DNA of 64,000 nucleotides from contig NC_134353.1 in assembly GCF_048569485.1 (NCBI RefSeq), forward strand, positions 429,730,113 to 429,794,112. Direction: 5' to 3'. This DNA comes from Anomaloglossus baeobatrachus. Its lineage: Eukaryota > Chordata > Amphibia > Anura > Aromobatidae. Of the stretch, positions 10,310 to 22,462 are shown piece after piece (the stretch's first letter is position 1; each line of letters starts with the position of its first letter). A program made the translations under genes and the position numbers. The notes under the pieces are model-generated. The model did no database searches and was not told where the DNA came from. It was given only the letters and a program-made list of their open reading frames with translations.

Positions 10310-12810
10310 GGGCTGCTTCTCACTTGCGAGTTTCTCGCAGTAGAGCAATGCGAGAAAAACTCCGATTGGAATCGGACACATGTTAGTGAATGATTCAGCT
10401 CTCATCTGCGATTTTTTTCTCAGTCCAAATCGGACCGAGAAAAAAATCGCAGCATGCTGCTTTTTTGCGAGTTTCTACTGCGAGTTTCTCCAATGCAAGT
10501 CTATGGGAGCGTGTAAAAAATCGGATGTCACGGGACGGCATTCACACCATCTTAGTGACATCCGATTTTCTAAATACATTTCTCGCATGTTTCCTAAAAC
10601 ACTGGAAACGAGCGATGTCTCCCAATGTCTGTCAATCACTATTCCTTGTCAGTCGGTCTCTCCCTCTCGGTCTCTATTCTCTCTCCGTCGGTCCGTCACT
10701 ATCTCTGTCCCTCTCTCACAGTCTGTCGGTCAGTTTCCCCTCCTCTCTCATACTCACCGTTCCCCGATCCCCCGGCGCGGCGCTGCACGGCTTTCTCACT
10801 GCTCCGGCGGCTTTTACTATTTTGAAAAAGCCGGCCGCTCATTAAACAATCTCGTATTCCCTGCTTTCCCCGCCCACAGGCGCCTATGATTGGTTGCAGT
10901 GAGACACGCCCCCACGCTGAGTGACGTGTCTCGCTGCACCCAATCACAGCAGCCGGTGGGCGGGTCTATACTGTGCAGTGAAATAAATAAATAAATAATT
11001 AAAAAAATGGCGTGCGGTCCCCCCCCAATTTTAATACCAGCCAGATAAAGCCATACGGCTGAAGGCTGGTATTCTCAGGATGGGGAGCTCCACGTTATGG
11101 GGAGCCCCCCAGCCTAACAATATCAGCCAACAGCCGCCCAGAATTGCCGCATACATTATATGCGACAGTTCTGGGACTGTACCCGGCTCTTCCCGATTTA
11201 CCCTGGTGCTTTGGCAAATCGGGGTAATAAGGAGTTATTGGCAGCCCATAGCTGCCAATAAGTCCTAGATTAATCATGTCAGGCGTCTATGAGACACCCT
11301 CCATGATTAATCTGTAAGTTACAGTAAATAAACACACACACATGAAAAAATCCTTTATTGGAAATAAAAAACACAAACACATTCCCTCATTACCAATTTA
11401 TTAACCCCGACAAACCCTCCATGTCCGGCGTAATCCACGGACTCCAGCGTCGCTTCCAGCATGAAGGTGACAGGAGCTGCAGAAGACACCGCCGCTCCGG
11501 TCACCTCCAAGCAGCAACTGAGGTGAGTAGCGCGATCAGCTGAGGTGTCACTGAGGTTACCCGCTGTCACCGCTGGATCCAGTGACAGCGGGTAACCTCA
11601 GTGACACCTCAGCTGATCGCGCTACTCACCTCAGTTGCTGCTTGGAGGTGACCGGAGCGGCGGTGTCTTCTGCAGCTCCTGTCACCTTCATGCTGGAAGC
11701 GACGCTGGAGTCCGTGGATTACGCCGGACATGGAGGGTTTGTCGGGGTTAATAAATTGGTAATGAGGGAATGTGTTTTTTTATTTCCAATAAAGGATTTT
11801 TTCGTGTGTGTGTGTGTTTATTTACTGTAACTTACAGATTAATCATGGAGGGTGTCTCATAGACGCCTGACATGATTAATCTAGGACTTATTGGCAGATA
11901 TGGGCTGCCAATAACTCCTTATTACCCCGATTTGCCAAAGCACCAGGGTAAATCGGGAAGAGCCGGGTACAGTCCCAGAACTGTCGCATATAATGTATGC
12001 GGCAATTCTGGGCGGCTGTTGGCTGATATTGTTAGGCTGGGGGGATCCCAATAACGTGGAGCTCCCCATCCTGAGAATACCAGCCTTCAGCCGTATGGCT
12101 TTATCTGGCTGGTATTAAAATTGGGGGGGACCGCACGCCATTTTTTTTAATTATTTATTTATTTATTTCACTGCACAGTATAGACCCGCCCACTGGCTGC
12201 TGTGATAGGGTGCAGTGAGACACCTGTCACTCAGCGTGGGGGCGTGTCTCACTGCAACCAATCATAGGCGCCTGTGGGCGGGGAAAGCAGGGAATACGAG
12301 ATTGTTTAATGAGCGGCCGGCTTTTTCAAAATAGTCAAAGCCGCCGGAGCAGTGAGAAAGCCGTGCAGCGCCGCGCCGGGGATCGGGGAGTATGAGAGAG
12401 GGCTGCTAACTTCAGTCACTCGGGGGATTAGTGGTCACCGGTGAGTCCTTCACTGGTGACCGCTAATCAGGACGCGACACAGACAGAGCCGCAGCATGAC
12501 AATGAAGTCGGGTGAAGTTCACCCGAGTTCATTCTGACAGTGCGGCTCTGTGTCTGCTGTCATCTGCCATTCAGCTCTGCTACATGGCTGTCTGTGTCTG
12601 CTGTCAGCGGCCATGTAGCAGCGCTGAATGGCAGATGACATAGTAAAAAATACGCATTACACACGCATTACACACGCATTACACACGCTAGTAAAATCTC
12701 AGAAATAGCATCGCACTTGCGTTGCACTCGCACCTAACGTGAACTAAAATCAGCCGAGTTTTTTTCAGCCCAGTCGGACCGATTTTACTCGCATAGATGT
12801 GTTTCCACCC
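10310..12810. mobile_element. Harbinger-like element A, giant palindrome
   Basis: The ends are GGGCTGCTTCTCACTTGCGA and the inverse of CTCGCATAGATGTGTTTCCACCC, with TTA on the outer left (10307-10309). The core is an almost perfect inverted repeat with arms of about 830 bp (10735-11570 and 11582-12405) around an 11-bp centre. Further small fold-backs lie at 12425-12470 and 12540-12640. No transposase was found. It inserted into the Sola-like transposase gene at TTA; element B later inserted exactly at its right-hand duplication. The short open frames inside are mirror images of one another and do not look coding. Confidence 0.8.
10735..12405. repeat. 1.67-kb palindrome
   Basis: The left arm 10735-11570 and right arm 11582-12405 are reverse complements with only a few percent difference. 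The centre is CGCTGGATCCA at 11571-11581. Both arms include the cassette with ACCAGCCAGATAAAGCCATA and a paired AATAAA/TTTATT block that could act as a bidirectional poly(A) site. Confidence 0.92.
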
Positions 12811-12813
12811 TAA

Positions 12814-15174
12814 GGCTATGTGCGCACTAGGCGTTTTTGCCGCGTTTTTAGCGGCGTTTTTTACCGCGTTTTTGTGCTGAAAACGCAGTGACATTGCTTC
12901 CCCAGCAATGTCAATGGGTTTTCAGAAGTGCTGTCCTCACACAGCGTTTTTTTTTAGCTGCGTTTTTGTGGTGACCACAAAAACGCAGCATGTCAATTAT
13001 TTCTGCGTTTTCCACTGCGTTTTTCACTCATTGAATTCAATGAGATGTTAAAAACGCAATGAATAACGCATATAGCCGCGTTTCTATGACTAAAAACGCA
13101 GCTATAAACGCAAGGGGTGGGTACTACAGTGACGTGTACAGGAAGAGGATTCCTTCTGTTGGTAAACACAGAAGCATGAATCCTCCCGGTACCGTCACCG
13201 CTGCCTCCACCTCCCGTCCTGTGCATGTCAGCTCCGTGCGGCGCCATGTCTGGGCGGGAGGTGGAGGCAGCGGCGAAAACCAAAGTGAACAGTAGAAAAA
13301 AAAAAAATGTCATATACTCACCTGTCCGCAGGGTCCCGGTGCCATGCCCGCTCCCAGCTCCTCCCGGTCCCGCCGCTCTGGCTGTGTGCAGTCTCCCCGG
13401 GGCAGGACCTTGCTTGCAGGACCTGGCGGTGGATCACCTGATGCAGTCACCTGACGCATCAGCTGATCGCGGTGTCGCCGGCTTTTTCGCGCCCGGCCAG
13501 CTATCAGCTGATCCTGCCGTCAGGGGACTTCATCAGCTGATTACCGGCAGCTGCTGCAACGATCGGACGGGATCAGACTCCTGTCCAATCGATCGCTGCA
13601 GGAGCTGCCGGTAATCACCACAGCACATAAGTGAGTATTATTTATTTTTTTTTTTTCTACTGATGCATCAGCTGATTGTATAATCGGCTTTTATACAATC
13701 AGCCGATGTGTCATGTGATTCAGGCACTTGATCCTGACACATCATCTGATCGCTTTGCCTTCCAGCAAACCGATCAGATGATATTGGATCCGGATTGGAC
13801 GGCGCGGGACCCTGACCCAGGATTACTGCGGAGGGGGGGTTTATTTCAATAAAGATGGAGTCACTAATTGTGTTGTGTTTTATTTCTAATAAAAATATTT
13901 TTCTCTGTGTTGTGTTTTTTTTTATCATTACTAGAAATTCATGGTGGCCATGTCTAATATTGGCGTGACACCATGAATTTCGGGCTTAGGGCCAGCTATA
14001 CAGCTAGCCCTAACCCCATTATTACCTAGCTAGCCACCCGGCTTCAGGGCAGCTGGAAGAGTTGGATACAGCGCCAGAAGATGGCGCTTCTATGAAAGCG
14101 CCATTTTCTGGGGTGGCTGCGGGACTGCAATTCGCAGTGGGGGTGCCCAGAAAGCATGGGTACCCTGCACTGTGGATTCCAATCCCCAGCTGCCTAGTTG
14201 TACCCGGCTGGACTCAAAAATTAGGCGAAGCCCACGTCATTTTTTTTTTTAATTATTTCATGAAATAATTAAAAAAAAGGGCTTCTCTATATTTTTGGTT
14301 CCCAGCCGGGTACAAATAGGCAGCTGGGGGTTGGGGACAGCCCGTACCTGCCTGCTGTACCCGGCTAGCATACAAAAATATGGCGAAGCCCACGTCATTT
14401 TTTTTTTCTTTTTGGGCAAAAAACTGCATACAGTCCTGGATGGAGGATGCTGAGACTTGTAGTTCTGCAGCTGCTGTCTGCTCTCCTGCATACACTAGTG
14501 AATGGAGGATGCTGAGACTTGTAGTTCTGCAGCTGCTGTCTGCTCTCCTGCATACACTAGTGAATGGAGGATGCTGAGACTTGTAGTTCTGCAGCTGCTG
14601 TCTGCTCTCCTGCATACACTAGTGAATGGAGGATGCTGAGACTTGTAGTTCTGCAGCTGCTGTCTGCTCTCCTGCATACACTAGTTCTGCAGCTGTCTGC
14701 TCTCCTGCATACACTAGTGAATGGAGGATGCTGAGACTTGTAGTTCTGCAGCTGCTGTCTGCTCTCCTCCATACACTAGTGAATGGAGGATGCTGAGACT
14801 TGTAGTTCTGCAGCTGCTGTCTGCTCTCCTCCATACACTAGTGAATGGAGGATGCTGAGACTTGTAGTTCTGCAGCTGCTGTCTGCTGTCCTGCATACAC
14901 TAGTTCTGCAGCTGTCTGCTCTCCTGCATACAATGAACATTTTGAAGAAGGAAATGACATCAGACCTTTTTTTTTTTTTTTTTTTCATCAACAATCTTTA
15001 ATGGCATTGTGCACTGATTAAAAACGCAGTGAGCAAAAACGCAGCAAAAAACGCACCAAATCGCGGCAAAAATGCATGCGTTTTTGCCGCGTTTTTTTAG
15101 CCGCGGGTGCGTTTTTTAGACAAAAACGCACATAAAAACGCAGCGTGAAAAAAACGCCTAGTGCGCACATAGCC
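12814..15174. mobile_element. Harbinger-like element B
   Basis: The ends are GGCTATGTGCGCACTAGGCG and its inverse at 15174, followed by hairpin-rich GCGTTTTTGCCGCG sub-terminal repeats. Flanks are TAA (12811-12813) and TTA (15175-15177). It holds CAGCTGAT-rich inverted repeats near 13430-13790, the cassette with TTTATTTCAATAAAGATGG, a large fold-back around ATTATTTCATGAAATAATT (14245-14275), and the 62-bp minisatellite. It has no transposase. A second, inverted copy lacking both ends lies at about 53999-55372. Confidence 0.8.
14439..14932. repeat. 62-bp minisatellite, seven full units plus two short units
   Basis: Tandem units carry TGGAGGATGCTGAGACTTGT, then AGTTCTGCAGCTGCTGTCTG, then CTCTCCTGCATACACTAGTG. 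Seven units are full length. Two are shortened to about 33 bp and keep only TTCTGCAGCTGTCTGCTCTC and the CATACACTAG end. The matching place in the inverted copy near 54140-54265 has about two units, so copy number has changed since the copies split. Unit period and identity rule out a CRISPR array. Confidence 0.92.
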
Positions 15175-15177
15175 TTA

Positions 15178-16457
15178 AAGTGTGGACTGCAACTGTGTCA
15201 TGTCGTGAGCAATCACTGATTATGCACAAGCTGATGTTCTGCGCAGTTTCAACATTTAACTCCTTGAAGTAAATTACAAATGGGTGTACTGTAGCTTGAC
15301 TATTTTCCCAGTGGAAACCTTGAATGGCATCTTGAACAATAAATGAGTAATTTTCAGCAAAGTCCATAAGGATCACAAGCTCTCCAGGTCTCAGATTTTC
15401 CTTCAACGATTTCAGATAGCAACTTTGATGCTTGGCGATGTAGTGATGGCTACAAAGTTTAGAAATTTTCAAAACCAATTCTTTCATGAAATCTTCTATA
15501 GTCAGTTGTTTGGTATCAAGCGTGTCTCGATCAGTGTTTGAACTCAATAATATCTTTAGGGTCACTGTTGACAAACACATTGACTAGAAATTTTTAAAAC
15601 TTCAGGAACCGGGCATTTGTCACAACGGCCAAGCATACAGTCCTTCGATTCAATTCCACAGACCATTTTGCATATGAGCTCTTTGTAGTCATCATTGATT
15701 GGGCATGCTGCAAGCATTAGTTTGACATTTTGGTGAATGGTACACACAAACGGAATGTGTTCCAGCAGATCCAACAGTTACACACCACTTTGGCCGAAGC
15801 TCACAAAACTTGGAAAATCCAATTTCAGGGCCATTCCGATCCCGATAGGCAACAAACATTTCCCTCATATTGCTCAGTAATAGTCGCTTTTGCATCTTTT
15901 TTTTTTTTTTTTCTCCTGCTATTCGCACCGATACATAGTCTTTTTTTTACCAGGGCACATTCGACTGAATTCATCATCCTCAAAAAATGCCTGCACCTTT
16001 TTCTTCACTTCCTCAGAAACTTTCTTGCCACACTTGATTCTAGGTAAGGCTAAGATCCCATGTTCACATTTAAGCTTTCGAGCTTTTTTGACCATTCGTT
16101 CAGAGACACCGAATTCGTCTGACATAGCCTTAATGGACCAACTTTTAGGATCCAACTAGACACTTGCAGCTTTTGCTTCAAATCTGCCAAAAGGTGATTG
16201 TAATCCAGACACATTTTGCACTGTGCCGTTTTTGTTTGCTCAATGTCTTTTGGCTCAAGCCCTCCAATTGAAGCAATCTTGCTAGAAAATGCATTTTGTA
16301 CCTGGCTTATCTTTCTCCTTGCATATCCAAATGAATCCCGCTGCCTTACACGTGGATATTTCAGAGGAGAGATGCCAATGGATGTTAAGCTTGAATTTAG
16401 ACTTTCAGGAGAACATTCCATTCCATCTGGATCTGATTCAGATGAAACTGGATCAGC
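15178..16457 (-). pseudogene. Sola-like transposase, central part
   Basis: This is the middle of the minus-strand transposase. In order from 16457: an acidic linker (SSESDPDGM), RVRQRDSFGYARRKISQVQN, a coiled segment, a helix-turn-helix-like stretch (MSDEFGVSERMVKKARKLK), a conserved block with GFSKFCELRPKWCV and HSVCVYH-type Cys/His residues, a Cys-rich stretch CMLGRCDKCP, then LVILMDFAENYSFIVQDAIQ with the probable first catalytic Asp, and CIISDCSRHDTVAVHT. Several frameshifts are visible, near 16155, 15920, 15770 and 15570. The one near 15900-15915 sits in an expanded T run. After removal of the two MITEs with one TTA, the frame continues into 10306 without a shift. Confidence 0.72.
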
Positions 16458-17249
16458 TTTTTTTTTTTTTTTTTTTTTTTTCTTTGCCACCTCCGTTCCC
16501 CCCCCCGTGTACGGGCAGAGGTTACCTGGTGTGCACAAGCCGTCAGTCTTCCCTCGTGCCCAAGTGGTCGGGTCTGCGTACCCCTCCAGGCTCCCTGGAA
16601 GCACCTCACAGAGGTAACTCCAGAGGGCTAAGCAGAGCAGAGTACCTGCTAGCCTTGAGCCGAAGATGCATCCCTGAGATCCCCACATCCCAGAACCGAC
16701 GCATCTTCAGACGGAGCAAGAGCAGGTAGGGAGACGACGAGTCAGTCCCCTGCATCCAGACCGCCGCCTGAGAAGGCGCCTGTGGCGCGATGCAGGCCGT
16801 GATCCCGGGGAAGCATCATTAATTTAGCTCCCGGCGTCGGCCTGCATGTTTAGCAACGCCCCCTCTCACTGCTCTAGAAGCCGCTCCCTCTAGTGGGCCG
16901 TCTCTCCCCTCCATGCTGCCAGAGAATATTGGACGCCACTACATGTGGGGAGCAGACACGGGTGATATTGCCTCCTTGGCTCTGCAACTGTGCAGCACTA
17001 TATACCGCTCTGTTCAGTGGTATATCGCTGTCTTTCTAGCGGTGTGTGCCTGCTGGCTGGCGGTGTATATCAGCTTTCAGCGGTATATACTAACTGTGCC
17101 TGCAGATATATACTGACTGTTTGGCAGTGTGTGCCACTTTACTATTGGTATATACCAGCTCTGTATAGCAGTCCCTTTCTAATACTGCTAGTAGCTCCTC
17201 ACCCACAGTAGTGTAATACTGCTAAAGGCTCACAGTATAATTATACGTT

Positions 17250-18730
17250 TGTTGCTGACATGCGTAAAAACCGCAAGGGTGATAAAGCTTCCCAGGCATC
17301 CTCTATGGACCTGTACTATGCTTGCACCACCTGTGGAAGCTCGTTTCCCAATGGGCGAAGCTATCCACTCTGCCGAGGCTGCGATGCCCCTACTACAATG
17401 TCACAACAGGCGTTGCTGGACCAGGGGGTCGTGCAATCTGTGGGTTCGGCCTCGGCCACCATTCAGGCAGCACCCCCGTCTGATGAGGCTATCCCTGCAT
17501 GGGCTCTTCTGATGTCTAAAAGGTTAGATGACCTGGTTGCTCGGATATCTCAGCCTTCCACAGGCTCCCACAGCCTCCCCCCGGCTCAGCTCCCTCAGAG
17601 GAGCCCGCCTTCGTCTGGTGTATCATCCCCAGTACGTAAAAAGGCTGTCTCCAAAAGACGCCATTGCGACCGCTCCGCCTCATCTGTCTCACACGATGGT
17701 CAGTCTGACTCACTCCGTGACCTTTTAGTAGTCACGATTCCCGAGACTCTGACTCTGATTCAGATGTCCCTTCTGAGTCTAGGCATATGAAAGACACTGA
17801 TAGCGGCTGTCAATCACTCTGTCGATTTCTGATCAACCCTCGGACTCGACTTCTCAGTCGGCAATCAAGCGAGCCAAGAAGCCTCCTAAGTCCTTTACCC
17901 AGGATCCGATTTTTCATCAAATCGTATCTAAACGGGGGATCACCCTGATGGGAGGTTTAATAAAAAATCCTCCTTCACTCGCTTATCCCTTTCCCCCGGA
18001 AATGGTTAAGCCCTGGTCGGTACCCCCCGTTGTGGATCCGCCAGTATCTAGACTGGCTAAACACACGGTTATGTCTGTTTCAGACAACGCGTCTCTTAAG
18101 GACTCGTGTGACCGCGCAGTTGAGGCTGCGGTCAAATCTATTTTTCAGACTTCGGGCTCCTCTCTACGCCCCCTGTTTGCCATGATATGGGTGGCAAGAG
18201 CTCTGAGCGTGTGGAGTATGAACCTGTGCAAGTTGCTTCGTCCTTGCATTATTCCTCCGGAGGCTCTTGAGATTCTTGATTTGTTTTCTCTCGCCTCTAA
18301 TTATCTTCTTTACGGCTCTCTAGATGCAGCCAGCTGGTCAGCCCTAACAGCAGCCAATGCTGTCTTCGCCCGCAGGGTTCTGTGGCTAAAGATCTGGAAT
18401 GCGGACAGTGCCTCCAAGAAGTCCCTGTCCACACTTCCCTTTCAGGGTCTTCGTCTATTTGGTGAATCCCTGGACAAGCTCATATCTGAGGCGACGGGTG
18501 GTAAAAGTACCATTCTACCACAAAAGCGGCCTGTAGCCAGAAATTTCAAAAAATCTTCCTGGCGCAGGCAGTCCTTTCGGCCTGCTCCCCAAGAGCCATC
18601 GGCCCAAGGACCGTCCCAACGCTCAGATCGAGGATCCGGTCCCTCAAGGGGCTCTTCTTGGCGTTCCCACTCCAAGCAGCCTAAATCCAAAGGACCTCGC
18701 TCTGTACAGGCCCCCTCAGCATGACGCCAG
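17250..18730 (+). pseudogene. DIRS copy 2 gag-like region (approximate limits)
   Basis: This is the structural-protein-like first part of the element. The N-terminal Cys pairs (CTTC and CRGC, 12 residues apart) suggest a small zinc ribbon. A Ser/Pro-rich linker follows. The C-terminal half is helical and conserved with copies 3-5, ending in the LWLK...LFGESL block, then a basic Ser/Arg/Lys tail that could bind nucleic acid. Homologous to the corresponding part of copy 5. Broken. Confidence 0.8.
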
Positions 18731-18749
18731 GTATCCCGCAGATCCGACT

Positions 18750-20300
18750 CCTGTGGGAGGGCGGCTTTTGCTTTTCCGGGATATCTGGCTAGAACACACT
18801 CACGATGCCTGGGTTCGAGAAATCGTCACCTCGGGTTACAAGATCGATTTCCATTCCCTGCCGGCCACCAGGTTTCTGCGTTCTCGTCTCCCAAAGTCCA
18901 AGGCGCAAAACCAGGCCTTAATTCAGGCCATAGCTTCTTTACAAAAAGCAAACGTTATTATTCCAGTGCCCCTGGAACAGCGCGGCAAAGGTTTCTATTC
19001 AAACCTTTTTGTCGTCCCCAAAAAAGTTGTCTCTGTCCGCTTTATCTTGGACCTCCAAACGGCTGAACAAATTCGTACGGATTCGAACTTTCCGAATGGA
19101 ATAATTTGAGAGCAGTACTAGCCGCCATGGAACCTGGAGAATTCCTAGCTTCCATAGACGTTCAAGATGCTTATTTACACATTCCCATATGTGTCTCTCA
19201 TCAACGGTTCCTTCGCTTTGCCGTAGGACACCGTCATTTCCAATTCAGGGCCCATCCCTTTGGTCTGGCTACTGCGCCTCGGGTCTTCACAAAGGTCATG
19301 GTGGCCGTCATGTCCATTTTACACCCCAGAGGCATCCTGGTCGTTCCCTATTTGGACGACCTTCTTGTCAAAGGGAGCTCTCCTCACGTTTGCTCAGAAA
19401 GCGTGCAGATTTGCCTAGACACCCTGTTAAGGCTAGGGTGGCTTGTCAACTTCAACAAGTCATCCCTCATTCCTCATCAGCGCATCAGCTTCCTAAGTAT
19501 ACTGATAGACACGGCTCAGTCCCGGGTTTTCCTTCCAGAGGACAAGAGGGCTTCCCTGATTCGGGCTGCCCAATCCCTCCTCTCTCGCCGTCACACATCC
19601 CTTCGTAACGGAATGAGAGTGTTAGGCAAAATGGTGGCGGTCATAGAAGCCGTGTCCTTTGCCCAATTCCATCTGCACCCTCTACAACTGGATCTTCTGT
19701 CCTCCTGGGACAAGAATCCAGCTTCCCTGGACCGGTCAGTCCGCCTGTCTCGGTCTGCGCTCAGCTCCCTCGTCTGGTGGACTCAAGCCTCATCCCTATC
19801 TCAAGGGAAGTCCTTCCGCCCGGTCCACTGGCAGGTTGTCACGACGGATGTCAGCCTGATAGGCTGGGGGGCGGTGTTTCTCCACCACACTGTTCAGGGA
19901 CGCAGGTCTCCTTCCGAGCGCTCTCTGCACATCAATGTTCTGGAGATCAGAGCCATATTTCTGGCCCTTCAGAATCTTCAACCCTTATTACTGGGCCTCC
20001 CTGTTCGGATCCAGTCAGACAATGTCACGGCCGTGGCTTACATCAACCGTCAGGGAGGAACTCGCAGCAAGGCAGCGATGAAGGAGGTATCCAAGATTCT
20101 TCGTTGGGCAGAGAAGCACATCTCCATCATCTCAGCTGTCCATATCCCAGGGGTAGACAACTGGGCCGCAGACTTTCTCAGCAGGCAAGGTCTAGCTGCA
20201 GGAGAATGGTCCCTCCACGACGAAGTGTTCCATCAGATCACTCTTCGTTGGGGGCTCCCGGATGTGGACCTCATGGCGTCTTGAATGAATGCCAAGATTC
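18750..20300 (+). pseudogene. DIRS copy 2 reverse transcriptase and RNase H region (approximate limits)
   Basis: Reverse transcriptase motifs GKGFYSNLFVVPKK, SIDVQDAYLHIPI and VPYLDDLLVK are visible, followed by an RNase H domain (ADFLSRQG-type end block, IQSDNVTAVAYINRQGG). This is the copy-making enzyme of the element. Broken. Confidence 0.85.
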
Positions 20301-22122
20301 GTCCCTTCATATCTCGGTCGAGAGACCCGCTAGCGCTAGGCTCCGACGCTCTAGTCTTTCAATGGTCGCAGTTCCGCCTACCCTACATCTTCCCTCCGTT
20401 TCCTCTCATTCCGAGAGTAATCAAGAAAATCAAAGCGGAGGGAATCCCGGTGATCCTCGTGGCTCAGGACTGGCCCAGGAGAGCCTGGTACCCAGAGCTC
20501 CTCCAACTTCTCAGCGACACCCCCTGGCGTCTTCCCGACCGCCCGGATCTTCTGTTGCAAGGTCCAATATTCCACCAGAATACAGCACAGCTGCATTTGA
20601 CGTCGTGGCGCTTGAATCCCTGATTCTAGCCAGATCGGGGTTTTTCTTCCAGGGTAGTTCATACCATGCTTAATGCTCGGAAGCCTTCCTCCGCCAGCAT
20701 TTACCACAGGACCTGGAAGACCTATCTTTCCTGGTGTGACCGTCATGGTCGGTCACCCCTGACCTTTTCAATCCCTAATGTTCTTGCTTTTCTTGCAAGA
20801 CGGTCTGGACTCGGGTCTTGCTCTCAGTACCCTTAAAGGACAAGTTTCTGCCTTGTCTTTTTTTTTTTTTTTTTTTTTTTTCCCCCAGAAGCAGCTGGCT
20901 TCTCGCCCTCAGGTCCGTACCTTTCTTCAAGGGGTAGCGCATTTGGTCCCTCGTTATCGCCACCCCTTAGATCCCTGGGATCTGAATCTGGTTCTAGGAG
21001 TTCTTCAACTTCCTCCCTTCGAAACTCTGAGAGAAATCTCTCTTCAACGACTATCTTGGAAAGTTGCCTTTTTAGTTGCTATTACCTCTATCAGGCGAGT
21101 GTCCGAACTGGCAGCTCTTTCCTGTCGTTCACCTTACCTGATATTCCATCATAAGGTGGTTCTTCGGCCTTCCCCCGCCTTCCTTCCGAAGGTCGTATCC
21201 TCTTTCCACCTGAACGACGACTTTGTGTTGCCGTCATTCTGCCCGGCCCCGGTCCACTCCTTTTTGAGAAAGCCCTTCACAATCTCGATCTTGTCAGGGC
21301 TCTGCGGATCTACATCTCCAGAACAGCGCCGTTGCGCAAGTCCAATGCCCTTTGCGTCCTCCCAGTAGAACACAAGAGGGGCAACCCGGCGTCTAAATCC
21401 ACGATTTCTCGATGGATCAGGACTGCCATCTGTGAGGCATACAAAGCACGAGGTGCCGTTCCCCCTCAATCTGTGTGGGCCCACTCTACACGAGCAGTGG
21501 GTGCCTCCTGGGCTATCCGCCATCAGGCTTCGGCGGCTCAACTTTGCAAGGCCGCTACCTGGTCCAGTGTGTACACGTTCACAAAATTCTACAGAGTGCA
21601 TACGCATGCCTCCGCGGATGCTGCTCTTGGAAGACAAATCCTTCAGGCAGCAGTGGCCCATTTATAAGTGGCCACTGCTCGGTTCTTGACAATGTTATGT
21701 GTTCACTGCAGTTGCAGTTGTTAGTCAGCCCTTAGTCTGATGTTATACACTGTTATTAGTTCAGTTCCCACCCAGGGACTGCTTTGGGACGTCCCACGGT
21801 CTGTGTCCCCCAATGAAAAGGCGAGAAAGGAAAGGACATTTTTGTGTACTCGCCGTAAAATGTCTTTCTTGGAGCCTTTCATTGGGGGACACAGCTCCCG
21901 CCCTTGTAGTTTTGGTTATCCTTTTCCTACTGCTTTTACACCAAACTGAGCTAGTTCCCGCCTAGCTGGGGTTATATGCTGTGGGAGGAGGAGCTAACTC
22001 TTTTTTTTTTTTTTTTAAATCTAGTGTCAAGCCTCCCCTGGAGACAACATATAACCCACTGTCTGTGTCCCCCAATGAAAAGCTCCAAAAAAGACATTTT
22101 ACGGCGAGTACACAAAAATGTC

Positions 22123-22344
22123 CTTTTGTGAATGCTCATCAAAATTTAGTTCCACTCGTCGACGCAGCAATTTCTGTTCATCCAATCGAAAGCTTGTAAA
22201 CCATTTCAACTCATCCTTGCTATGGGTGAATGTCTTAAGGTGGCACTTCGAATTGTTCGCAAGGCCGATAGAGCACTGGGCCGATTCTTCAACAATTTCA
22301 TTCTCCATCGCTAAAAAATAAATATATGCATTAAAATGTAACAA
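22123..22344 (-). pseudogene. Sola-like transposase, N-terminal part
   Basis: The minus-strand frame starts with ATG near 22309 (MENEIVEESAQC), just inside the right terminal repeat region. It runs into the DIRS insertion at FDEHS. It contains the motif SKCHLKTFTHSKDELKWFTS and a basic helix DEQKLLRRRVELNF. The spacing to the terminal repeat is what one expects for a gene start. Downstream coding resumes at 16457. Start choice: first ATG in frame after the AT-rich repeat edge. Confidence 0.65.
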
Positions 22345-22462
22345 TAGTCAATAACTTTTCATAAATAAAAAGGTTTATAGGTTTTTGATTATAATAGACA
22401 TTGCTAGCAACAATACAACTCTGTAACATGTGATATAAGAATCTGAAAATCAAACACAAAAT

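Larger units (their letters stand above)
16482..22122 (+). mobile_element. DIRS retroelement copy 2 (subfamily B), fossil
   Basis: Parts in order: a leader (16.5-17.2 kb); a gag-like region (about 17.26-18.7 kb) with a CxxC-x12-CxxC zinc-ribbon-like start and the LWLKIWNADSASKK block near its end; reverse transcriptase (about 18.75-19.5 kb) and RNase H (about 19.8-20.2 kb); tyrosine recombinase (about 20.7-21.67 kb) with the H-x-x-R block HSTRAVGASWA; an internal complementary region (about 21.77-21.91 kb); and a right terminal repeat built on TCTGTGTCCCCCAATGAAAA (about 22.03-22.12 kb). The left terminal repeat is missing. It is broken at several places (roughly half a dozen). It inserted into an A/T run of the Sola-like transposase gene, so it is younger than that element. 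Confidence 0.88.

Noticed and set aside
10380-10947. Open frames of 150-169 codons inside element A
   Set aside because: Low-complexity Ser/Leu-rich translation of TCTCTC-type sequence in a palindromic element; frames overlap on both strands and match nothing known.
11080-12069. Pairs of small open frames that look like a conserved peptide family
   Set aside because: They are mirror copies produced by the two arms of the palindrome.
14439-14932. Regular repeats that could suggest a CRISPR-like array
   Set aside because: Units are contiguous 62-bp copies without unique spacers, inside a MITE in a vertebrate genome.
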